Source: an uncultured Raoultella sp. | Lineage (GTDB): Bacteria > Pseudomonadota > Gammaproteobacteria > Enterobacterales > Enterobacteriaceae | Length of the DNA stretch: 64,000 nt | Assembly: GCA_900759445.1 (NCBI GenBank) | Contig: CAAEVH010000048.1 | Location: 163,593-227,592 of the forward strand | Direction of reading: 5' to 3' | Part shown: one piece after another, positions 57,903 to 64,000 of the stretch | Layout of the letters: each line of letters opens with the position of its first letter | How positions within the stretch are numbered: position 1 is the first letter of the stretch | Notes under the pieces: generated by a model | Seen by the model: only the letters and a program-made list of their open reading frames with translations | Database searches by the model: none | Told to the model about the DNA's origin: nothing | Program-made: the position numbers and the translations under genes

Positions 57903-60010
57903 AGTTGCCCATCCTCCTGCGCGCTACTCGCGACAGGTTTCTGCTGGCGACGGCCGCGTCGTGTTTTCCAGCTCAGCCAGAACAGTTCAAACACGCAGCG
58001 TAAGATGGTGAAAAATGACCGGAACGGGTTGTCCTGCGGGCGCGGCGGGTTAATCCATGCATCGGCGCGCGCCAGCACCACTCGCACCAGTTCACGGCGC
58101 AAAGAGAGGGGAATATTTTCATCAAACTTGAGGCGAATAAAGTCCTCGTCCGCGGTCACCTGTTCAGCCGGAATACAAATCGCGCCAGATTGCAGAATCA
58201 GTTCAATCTCTTCGATCTCATCCTGCAGATGACGATCGTCCGGGACCGCGATGCGGCATCCGCCCATCGACAGGTCTGCGGTGTGGCTGCGCGACACGAT
58301 GCCGCTGGCGTAGTGAATCAACACCGGAATATTGACGTCGATACGGATCGTTTTCCGCACCTGGCGGGTTTCCCGGGCAACGGCAATCGCCGCCAGCAGG
58401 AAGATCAGGCTGTACAGCCCCCAGCCGACGTTCAGCGCGATAACGTTAGGATCCGAGCCGAAATAGTCATGGCCAATGGCCCTGACGATACCGACAATCA
58501 CGCCAACCGCGAGCAAACATGCCACCACCAGATGCGGCCTGACGACGGTAAAGTCGAAGTAGCCCACATCCAGCAGCCCCCCTTTGTCGGTCACGTTGAA
58601 TTTACCGCGTTTGGGGAAGATCATCGTCACCAGCGTCGGCAGCACCAGGTGGAATGCCAGCACGATGTCATAGATTTCCCCCCAGAAGCTGTAGCGATAG
58701 CGACCGTTCATCCGCGAGCCGACATAAATCGCCAGGAACAGATGCGGTAGCGCATACGAGACAATCAGGCTCGCTGAGGAGTAGATAATATTCATGTTAA
58801 ACAACAGATACGCTAACGGTGCGGTGACAAACACGACCCGTGGCAGGGCGAACTGATAGTAGAGCATGGCGCTGAGATAACACAGACGCTGCTGGAAGGT
58901 CAGCCCGCGGCCCAGTAGCGGGTTATCGAGGCGGAAAATTTGCGTCATCCCACGCGCCCAGCGGGTACGCTGAATGACGTGTACGACTAAACGTTCGGTG
59001 GCTAAACCCGCAGCCAGTGGAATATCGAGAAACGATGATTTCCAGCCCAGGCGCTGAAATTTAAGCGCGGTGTGCGCATCTTCGGTCACAGTTTCTACGG
59101 CAAAACCACCGATATCATCCAGCGCTTTACGACGAATCACGGCGCAGGAACCGCAGAAGAAGGTCGCATTCCAGTTATCGTTGCCCTGCTGAATCGGGCC
59201 ATAGAACAGCATCCCTTCATTGGGGATATTGCGGCCGACGGAGAGGTTGCGTTCAAACGGGTCCGGCGAATAAAAATAGTGCGGGGTCTGCACCAGCGCC
59301 AGCATCGGGTCTTTGAGGAAGCCGCCGACCGTCGCCTGCAGGAACACGCGGGTCGCCACGTGGTCACAGTCGAAAACGCAAATCAGCTCCCCATGAGTCA
59401 GGGTCATCGCGTGGTTCAGGTTACCCGCTTTGGCGTGTTTATTATCATTACGGGTGATATAGCCAACGCCGACATCGGCGGCGAACACCGCAAACTCGCT
59501 GCGTTTGCCATCGTCCAGCAGATAAATTTTCATTTTATCCGCCGGGTAATCGATACACTGCGCAGCCAACACGGTATCACGCACCACTTCCAGCGGTTCG
59601 TTATAGCTGGGAATATAAATATCGACCGTCGGCCATGTGCTCATATCATCCGGCAGCGGGACGATTTCTCGCTTCAGCGGCCAGACCGTTTGCAGATAGT
59701 TCAGCAGCAGCATCACCCAGATATAGACTTCCGCCAGAAACAGCCCCATCCCCAGCACCGTCTCAATAGTGGAGTTAAAATGCAGGGTCTGCGTCAGGCG
59801 AAAATACATATAGCGGGTAGACATCAGCAGCGAAGTCACGACCATAATGACCGAAATACTGCGCTTTTTGCTAAAGCCCATTAAGAACAGAATACCGATG
59901 CTTAGCAGACCAAAAAGATACTGCTTTTGGCTGTCCATCGGCGTAATAATGACCAGAACGGCAATCGGCGATAGCACCAGTGCCAGCAACCAGAAAAGAG
60001 ACTTTTTCAT
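57899..60010 (-). CDS. bcsA: Cellulose synthase catalytic subunit BcsA, second cluster
   Basis: A 703-residue GT2 synthase, about 170 residues shorter than the first BcsA because it lacks the long N-terminal extension. Catalytic motifs are VDIYIPSYNE near residue 130, DCDH near 212, TED near 308 and QRTRW near 345. The PilZ domain from about 551 carries RKTIR (RxxxR) and DLSMGG (DxSxxG), so it should respond to c-di-GMP. It starts 19 bp after bcsQ and is followed without a gap by bcsB. Length is typical of the Komagataeibacter-type enzyme without fusion. Confidence 0.96.
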   Translation of the reverse strand: MKKSLFWLLALVLSPIAVLVIITPMDSQKQYLFGLLSIGILFLMGFSKKRSISVIMVVTSLLMSTRYMYFRLTQTLHFNSTIETVLGMGLFLAEVYIWVMLLLNYLQTVWPLKREIVPLPDDMSTWPTVDIYIPSYNEPLEVVRDTVLAAQCIDYPADKMKIYLLDDGKRSEFAVFAADVGVGYITRNDNKHAKAGNLNHAMTLTHGELICVFDCDHVATRVFLQATVGGFLKDPMLALVQTPHYFYSPDPFERNLSVGRNIPNEGMLFYGPIQQGNDNWNATFFCGSCAVIRRKALDDIGGFAVETVTEDAHTALKFQRLGWKSSFLDIPLAAGLATERLVVHVIQRTRWARGMTQIFRLDNPLLGRGLTFQQRLCYLSAMLYYQFALPRVVFVTAPLAYLLFNMNIIYSSASLIVSYALPHLFLAIYVGSRMNGRYRYSFWGEIYDIVLAFHLVLPTLVTMIFPKRGKFNVTDKGGLLDVGYFDFTVVRPHLVVACLLAVGVIVGIVRAIGHDYFGSDPNVIALNVGWGLYSLIFLLAAIAVARETRQVRKTIRIDVNIPVLIHYASGIVSRSHTADLSMGGCRIAVPDDRHLQDEIEEIELILQSGAICIPAEQVTADEDFIRLKFDENIPLSLRRELVRVVLARADAWINPPRPQDNPFRSFFTILRCVFELFWLSWKTRRGRRQQKPVASSAQEDGQL

Positions 60011-60029
60011 TCAGCAGCCCTGCAATAAG

Positions 60030-60833
60030 TTAAAGCCCTGACATACGAGGCTGGCTGTGCACCGTGCCATCGCCAATTTTAATACCCAACAGCGCAGAGA
60101 TTTTTTTTGCCATGATTTCAATATCAAAGGCGGCTGCAGAGGAAGAGCTAAAGTCAAGAATCGACTTCTGGGAAGCATTCGCTTCAACGACGCTCTCATC
60201 GCGATGGATAATACCCAACAGACGATCGCCCAGTTTATCCTCCATCAGAGCAGTGACGTCACGGCTGACCTGACGGCGGTTATCGCTCTGATTCAGCACG
60301 AAAAAGTGCCCAAGTTTGTGGTTAAGCTTACCGCCGGTTAAACGCTGCTTTTCCACGTGCGACAGCGTCGACATCGAGGCGGTGTCCGCCAGCAGCGGCA
60401 CCAGGTGCAGATCGGCCAGCGGCGTTAATGCCGTCAGCGCCGGTGAAGGGCCGGGAGGCAGGTCGGCGATGATAATCAACCCGGGATAATTCAATAATGC
60501 CGCCAGCCCACGGGTGAGGAAATGGGCGTCGCTGACAAGGTGTTGGTCAAAAGCCTGATGCTGCGCCTCGCTAACATCGCCATACGGCAGGACAAAGATA
60601 TTGCTGCCCGCGCTCAGTACGCACTGGCTCCAGTCATGAAGCTCCAGCGCTTTCGCGACATAGCCGCGCTCATCGCTCAGAGGGACGCCAAAATGCAGAC
60701 GCAGCGCATTTTGCACGTCAAAATCGATCGCCAGGACTTTGCTGCCTGCGCGAGCTAATGAATAGGCCAGATTTGCCGCGAGGGTCGTTTTTCCTACGCC
60801 GCCTTTGGGAGAACACACGCAGATCAACGGCAT
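60030..60833 (-). CDS. bcsQ: ParA/MinD-like ATPase BcsQ, second cluster
   Basis: A 267-residue cytoplasmic ATPase. The deviant Walker A motif is complete, CSPKGGVGKTTLAANLA at residues 7-23, with both lysines, unlike the BcsQ of the first cluster. It also has ADLPPGPSPAL, the Walker B-type stretch near residue 125. By analogy with MinD/ParA proteins it should place the synthase at a cell pole or along the cell. It overlaps bcsO by 10 bp and lies 19 bp before bcsA. Confidence 0.93.
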   Translation of the reverse strand: MPLICVCSPKGGVGKTTLAANLAYSLARAGSKVLAIDFDVQNALRLHFGVPLSDERGYVAKALELHDWSQCVLSAGSNIFVLPYGDVSEAQHQAFDQHLVSDAHFLTRGLAALLNYPGLIIIADLPPGPSPALTALTPLADLHLVPLLADTASMSTLSHVEKQRLTGGKLNHKLGHFFVLNQSDNRRQVSRDVTALMEDKLGDRLLGIIHRDESVVEANASQKSILDFSSSSAAAFDIEIMAKKISALLGIKIGDGTVHSQPRMSGL

Positions 60834-61426
60834 GTCGCAATCCTTTCTAAAAGTGATTTCAGCGGCTGATCTTTATTTTTCGCCACCGGTTCAACGGCTT
60901 TTGCCGCAAATAAATGAGCATAGCCTTCCGCCGCCTGCACAGACGGCACGGCCGGGCGAACCGCTACCGGTGGTGCTGGCGCGACGGCTGGAGCTGGGGC
61001 TGGAGCAACGGCTGGGGCTGGATCTGGCGCAACGGCTGGAGCTGGCGCAAGGGGGACGGCCATTGCCGGCGCAGGTTCCGCTACCCGCGTATTTTCTGCA
61101 ACCGAAAGGGGGTCATGTGGGGCTGAGACGGAGACAGGCGGCGGCATTACCGGAGCCGGGGCTACAGGTGATGATGGCAGCGGCGTGTGCGCGGGTTGTG
61201 CCTCGACCCAATGAAACATATCCGTAGGGACCGGCTGCGGTATCGGTAACGATACCGATCCTCCCATGGCCAGAGAGGATTCTTTTTCTTCCCCAGGCGA
61301 GAGCTGATTGAGAATAACCCAATCGCCCTGTTCCCTGGCGGCTGCGTGTGATGAAAGGTCCTTAAAATCGAGACTTTGCGTACGAGTCTTTTCCTTGAAG
61401 CGCTGCAAATCATCATAATGGTTCAT
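60824..61426 (-). CDS. bcsO: Proline/alanine-rich cellulose biosynthesis protein, BcsO-like
   Basis: A 200-residue protein, the first gene of the second cluster. The N-terminal 60 residues (YDDLQRFKEKT, ILNQLSPGEEK) and C-terminal 35 (SLLERI) are ordered-looking, while the middle, about residues 70-165, is a proline/alanine/valine repeat of the type APAPAVAPAP. That middle part is probably disordered. The position in front of bcsQABCDZ and the composition fit BcsO of type I clusters; the family is defined largely by these features, and the function is unknown. The ATG at 61426, preceded by GAGG, was chosen over one four codons upstream. Confidence 0.8.
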   Translation of the reverse strand: MNHYDDLQRFKEKTRTQSLDFKDLSSHAAAREQGDWVILNQLSPGEEKESSLAMGGSVSLPIPQPVPTDMFHWVEAQPAHTPLPSSPVAPAPVMPPPVSVSAPHDPLSVAENTRVAEPAPAMAVPLAPAPAVAPDPAPAVAPAPAPAVAPAPPVAVRPAVPSVQAAEGYAHLFAAKAVEPVAKNKDQPLKSLLERIATCR

Positions 61427-61525
61427 GGATAACCTCATGATTCTAAAAAATAATATTTTAGCTGTTTTTATTTTGATACTACGCCTTTAGAGCATAGTTT
61501 ATTTTATTGTTTTTCATCAACTTAA

Positions 61526-61544
61526 GTTGGTCAGAATGACCAAC
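61526..61544 (-). promoter_or_regulatory. Inverted repeat, candidate operator upstream of bcsO
   Basis: GTTGGTCA-GAA-TGACCAAC is a perfect 8-bp inverted repeat with a 3-nt spacer, 100 bp upstream of bcsO. The half-site TTGGTCA occurs again near 61570. This could be the operator of a dimeric regulator or an RNA hairpin in the leader. Confidence 0.5.
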
Positions 61545-61611
61545 AATACAATGACGTTGTAGAGGAGTATTGGTCAAGGTGGCGTAAATCACTGATAATT
61601 TTGTAGTTACC

Positions 61612-61637
61612 CTATCATTTATTATAAGAAATGATAG
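61612..61637. repeat. 9-bp inverted repeat in the bcsO upstream region
   Basis: CTATCATTT and AAATGATAG pair perfectly around an 8-nt loop. It is AT-rich and so more likely a protein-binding dyad than a terminator. Confidence 0.4.
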
Positions 61638-61658
61638 CTCCATTTTTTAGGAGGTCCC

Positions 61659-61694
61659 ATGATCCCAGCAAAGCTGAGCCCAGCGCACCCTTAA
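61659..61694 (+). CDS. Possible 11-residue leader peptide
   Basis: An 11-codon reading frame (MIPAKLSPAHP) begins four bases after a perfect AGGAGGT ribosome-binding site at 61649-61655, on the strand opposite bcsO and dppF. Nothing on the plus strand downstream would be regulated by it. It may be a chance or a decayed gene start; I list it because the binding site is unusually strong. Confidence 0.25.
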   Translation: MIPAKLSPAHP

Positions 61695-61879
61695 AATAAC
61701 CCGTTTTTTCTCTAATTGATCTTTAGATAATGCGCAGAACAAAATAACTCTGCCGCGTGATGGAATATATTTTAGACTTTTTATATCGTTGTATAAATAG
61801 GTCAAATAAATTATTTAAGCCAAAAAATATCGGCCAGGTACTTTCTCAAGCCTGACTCTTCTCTGGGCATAATAAGCGG

Positions 61880-61913
61880 CTGCTGCCGAAAGTTTTGGCT
61901 CCTTCGACAGCAG
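61880..61913 (-). terminator. Hairpin after dppF
   Basis: Arms CTGCTGCCGAA and TTCGACAGCAG (one mismatch) pair around a 12-nt loop, 10 bp after the dppF stop on the minus strand. No clear T run follows. It is the probable end of the dpp transcript. Confidence 0.6.
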
Positions 61914-61922
61914 CAGGGAACA

Positions 61923-62936
61923 TCAGGCGAGCGGTTTTTGCTGGTTTTCATCCTGGTCAACGGCAAAACAGGCGACCAACTGACCCCGGTAATCTTTCAA
62001 CTGTGGCTGCAGCTGGGTGCACGGGCCGAAACGACGGCGGCAGCGGGCGTTAAAAGCGCAGCCCGGCGGCGGATTCAACGGGCTCGGCAGTTCGCCGGTC
62101 AGCTTAATACGTTCGCGACGATCGTCCGGGTTCAGGCGTGGCGTGGCCGACAGCAGGGCCTGGGTATACGGATGCTGCGGATTGTTGAAGATCTGATCCT
62201 TGGACCCTTTCTCCACGCAGCGGCCGAGATACATCACCATCACTTCATCCGCAATGTGCTCCACGACCGACAGGTCATGGGAGATGAACACATACGACAG
62301 CCCCATATCCTGCTGCAGATCCATCATCAGGTTCAGCACCTGCGCACGAACCGACACGTCCAGCGCGGAGACGGGTTCATCGGCAATCACCACGTCCGGG
62401 TCCAGCATCAGACCACGGGCAATCGCGATACGCTGCCGCTGACCGCCGGAGAACATGTGCGGATAGCGATCGTAATGCTCCGTTTTCAGCCCGACCTTCG
62501 CCATCATCGCCAGCGCTTTTTCACGGCGCTGTTCTTTGCTCAGCGAGGTGTTGATCTGCAACGGTTCTTCCAGAATCTGCCCCACTTTCTTACGCGGATT
62601 CAGCGAGCCGTAGGGGTTCTGGAACACAATCTGGATTTTCTGCCGACGCAGCTTTTGCGCCGTGGCGTCTGGCTTTAATAAATCCTGGCCCTGATAGTAA
62701 AGCTCGCCACCGGTCGGGATCTCAATCATCGTCAGCAGACGGCCCAGCGTTGATTTGCCGCAGCCGGACTCGCCGACCACCGCCAGCGTTTTCCCGCGTT
62801 CGAGGGTAAACGAGACCCCGTCCAGCGCCTTAACCAGCCTTTCCGGAGCAAACAGCCCCTTCTTCACCGGGTAATATTTTTTCAGATCAATGGCCTGCAA
62901 CAAGAACTGTTGCGTGGTGGCCTCATGGGTACTCAT
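61923..62936 (-). CDS. dppF: Dipeptide ABC transporter ATP-binding protein DppF
   Basis: A 337-residue ATPase of the DppABCDF dipeptide importer. The Walker A motif is GESGCGKST near residue 54, the signature [12 protein letters not shown] near 161, the Walker B DVVIADEP near 179, and the C-terminal oligopeptide/dipeptide ABC domain carries the GCAFNARC cysteine-rich motif near residue 296. It overlaps dppD by 4 bp (ATGA). Confidence 0.97.
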   Translation of the reverse strand: MSTHEATTQQFLLQAIDLKKYYPVKKGLFAPERLVKALDGVSFTLERGKTLAVVGESGCGKSTLGRLLTMIEIPTGGELYYQGQDLLKPDATAQKLRRQKIQIVFQNPYGSLNPRKKVGQILEEPLQINTSLSKEQRREKALAMMAKVGLKTEHYDRYPHMFSGGQRQRIAIARGLMLDPDVVIADEPVSALDVSVRAQVLNLMMDLQQDMGLSYVFISHDLSVVEHIADEVMVMYLGRCVEKGSKDQIFNNPQHPYTQALLSATPRLNPDDRRERIKLTGELPSPLNPPPGCAFNARCRRRFGPCTQLQPQLKDYRGQLVACFAVDQDENQQKPLA

Positions 62937-63916
62937 AGCGTAGGCCTCCCGGCATCATCCAGTGGGTAGTGGCATTTCGACTGACGGGCGCCGTCGACGC
63001 GGTTCAGCTCAGGCTCCTCGCTGCGGCACTTATCCGTGGCATAGGGGCAGCGCGGGTTTAACAGACAGCCGTTGGGGCGGTCATATTTCCCTGGCACTAC
63101 GCCCGGCAGCGACGCCAGCCGCGCTTTATCCTGGGCAAACTCCGGCAGCGCGCGCAGCAGCGCCTGAGTATACGGATGGCGCGGCGCGCGGAAGATATCC
63201 TTCGCATCGCCCGTCTCCACAACCTGACCGGCATACATCACAATAATTTTGTGTGCCGCCTCGGCCACCAGCGCCAGATCGTGGGTGATCAGGACCAGTG
63301 CCATGTTCTCTTTTTGCTGCAACTCCAGCAGCAGCTCAATGATCTGCGCCTGGATGGTCACATCCAGCGCGGTGGTCGGTTCATCCGCAATCAGCAGCTT
63401 TGGTCGGCAGGCAATCGCCATGGCGATCATCACGCGCTGGCTCATCCCACCGGAAAGCTGATGCGGATAGACATCAAGACGCGATGCCGGGTCAGGAATG
63501 CCAACCAGCGTCAGCAGATCGATCGCCCGCTGGATACGGGTTTTCTTATTTCCGCCCTGATGTACTTTAATGGCTTCCATTATCTGGTAGCCGACGGTGT
63601 AACACGGATTCAGGCTGGTCATCGGGTCCTGGAAGATCATCGCCACTTCCGCCCCCACCAGCTGGCGGCGCTCTTTTTCTGAAATACGCTTCAGATCGCG
63701 GCCATTAAATTCCAGCTTATCCGCCATCACCCGGCCGGGATAATCAATCAGCCCCATGATCGCCAGTGAGCTGACCGATTTACCGGAGCCGGACTCGCCG
63801 ACAATGCCAACCACTTCACCCTGATTCACGCTGTAACTCACGCGGTCTACCGCGCGAAACGGTGTCCCTTCGTCGCCGAAGTGCACCGATAATTTATCAA
63901 CATTCAATAACGCCAT
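62933..63916 (-). CDS. dppD: Dipeptide ABC transporter ATP-binding protein DppD
   Basis: A 327-residue ATPase, the partner of DppF at the inner membrane face. The Walker A motif is GESGSGKSV near residue 41, the signature [12 protein letters not shown] near 158, Walker [12 protein letters not shown] near 178, and the C-terminal cysteine-rich stretch [15 protein letters not shown] near residue 288 is typical of the peptide-transport ATPases. It starts 10 bp after dppC. Confidence 0.97.
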   Translation of the reverse strand: MALLNVDKLSVHFGDEGTPFRAVDRVSYSVNQGEVVGIVGESGSGKSVSSLAIMGLIDYPGRVMADKLEFNGRDLKRISEKERRQLVGAEVAMIFQDPMTSLNPCYTVGYQIMEAIKVHQGGNKKTRIQRAIDLLTLVGIPDPASRLDVYPHQLSGGMSQRVMIAMAIACRPKLLIADEPTTALDVTIQAQIIELLLELQQKENMALVLITHDLALVAEAAHKIIVMYAGQVVETGDAKDIFRAPRHPYTQALLRALPEFAQDKARLASLPGVVPGKYDRPNGCLLNPRCPYATDKCRSEEPELNRVDGARQSKCHYPLDDAGRPTL

Positions 63917-63926
63917 CTCGAACCTC

Positions 63927-64000
63927 TTACTGCTTCAGTTTGGGATCGAGCGCGTCACGCAGACCGTCACCCATCAGGTTAAATGCCAGCACCGTCAGCA
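63927..64000 (-). CDS. dppC: Dipeptide ABC transporter permease DppC, C-terminal end only
   Basis: Only the last 24 codons are inside the window. They read [20 protein letters not shown] then LKQ and stop, the standard C terminus of DppC-type permeases. The order dppC-dppD-dppF matches E. coli. Confidence 0.93.
   Translation of the reverse strand, partial: LTVLAFNLMGDGLRDALDPKLKQ

Larger units (their letters stand above)
61439..61922. other. 484-bp intergenic region between bcsO and dppF
   Basis: No protein gene of normal size is present. The region is AT-rich and holds the promoter and regulatory area of the second cellulose cluster (minus strand), the hairpins and the leader-like peptide described separately, and the dpp transcript end. 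I see no recognisable riboswitch fold. Confidence 0.6.

Noticed and set aside
34550..60010. The two bcs clusters as a recent tandem duplication
   Set aside because: Paralogues differ in length, domain spacers, motif details and gene order, and no long nucleotide repeats are visible.
61439..61822. A c-di-GMP riboswitch in front of the second cellulose cluster
   Set aside because: I looked for the conserved GEMM core sequences and did not find them; the paired elements are short DNA-like dyads.

Overview
The window looks like a chromosomal segment from Klebsiella or a very close relative such as Raoultella. The backbone rlmJ-gor ... treF-yhjC-yhjD-yhjE-yhjG-kdgK-yhjJ-dctA-pdeK-bcs-dpp follows the Escherichia coli K-12 gene order, and the encoded proteins resemble the enterobacterial orthologues along their whole length. 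Two complete cellulose-synthase clusters side by side, one of them carrying bcsD and a proline-rich bcsO-like gene, are a known trait of Klebsiella/Enterobacter-type genomes. I see no rRNA, tRNA, CRISPR array, insertion sequence, integrase or phage gene.

Layout. (1) 1-2.9 kb: the start of an unrecognised secreted protein, then rlmJ and gor. (2) 2.9-11.1 kb: an accessory carbohydrate locus, all on the minus strand and visibly more AT-rich than its flanks. It forms two units: PTS EIIA-EIIB-EIIC, FGGY kinase, zinc dehydrogenase; and GntR regulator, class II aldolase, HPr-like protein, second zinc dehydrogenase. A closely similar 21-bp sequence precedes both units, and a strong CRP-like site precedes the PTS unit, so the locus reads as a catabolite-controlled regulon for one unknown PTS substrate. 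(3) 11.3-18.6 kb: more accessory metabolism. It holds a beta-lactamase-fold lipoprotein, a GntP-type permease with a histidinol-dehydrogenase-family enzyme divergent from a LacI regulator (two near-perfect palindromic operators lie between them), a glutathione S-transferase and an iron-type alcohol dehydrogenase. (4) 18.9-32.1 kb: treF, a GNAT acetyltransferase, an SDR/LysR pair, yhjD, yhjE, yhjG, kdgK (with a KdgR box), yhjJ and dctA. The motility-linked gene pdeH, found between yhjG and kdgK in E. coli, is missing.

(5) 32.2-61.4 kb: the cellulose region. The first cluster is E. coli-like (type II): pdeK, then bcsC-bcsZ-bcsB-bcsA-bcsQ-bcsR on the minus strand, divergent from bcsE-bcsF-bcsG. 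The second (type I-like) cluster is all minus strand and nearly gap-free: bcsO-bcsQ-bcsA-bcsB-bcsC-bcsD-bcsZ. Between them sits an unusual plus-strand bicistron: a ParD-like antitoxin-type protein translationally overlapping a complete second methionine aminopeptidase, with a perfect inverted repeat over the antitoxin start codon. (6) 61.9-64 kb: dppF, dppD and the end of dppC (dipeptide ABC transporter).

How it fits together. Both BcsA proteins carry PilZ domains, BcsE carries the RxGD c-di-GMP-binding motif and PdeK carries an EAL domain, so c-di-GMP is probably the common input to both cellulose systems. The second cluster lacks bcsE, bcsF, bcsG and bcsR. It may therefore make unmodified, BcsD-organised cellulose, whereas the first makes phosphoethanolamine-modified cellulose. 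The most interesting items for follow-up are the ParD/methionine-aminopeptidase pair, the uncharacterised PTS/FGGY-kinase/aldolase regulon, and the HisD-family/GntP/LacI locus. All functional statements are from reading the sequence and from remembered family knowledge; no database search was run.
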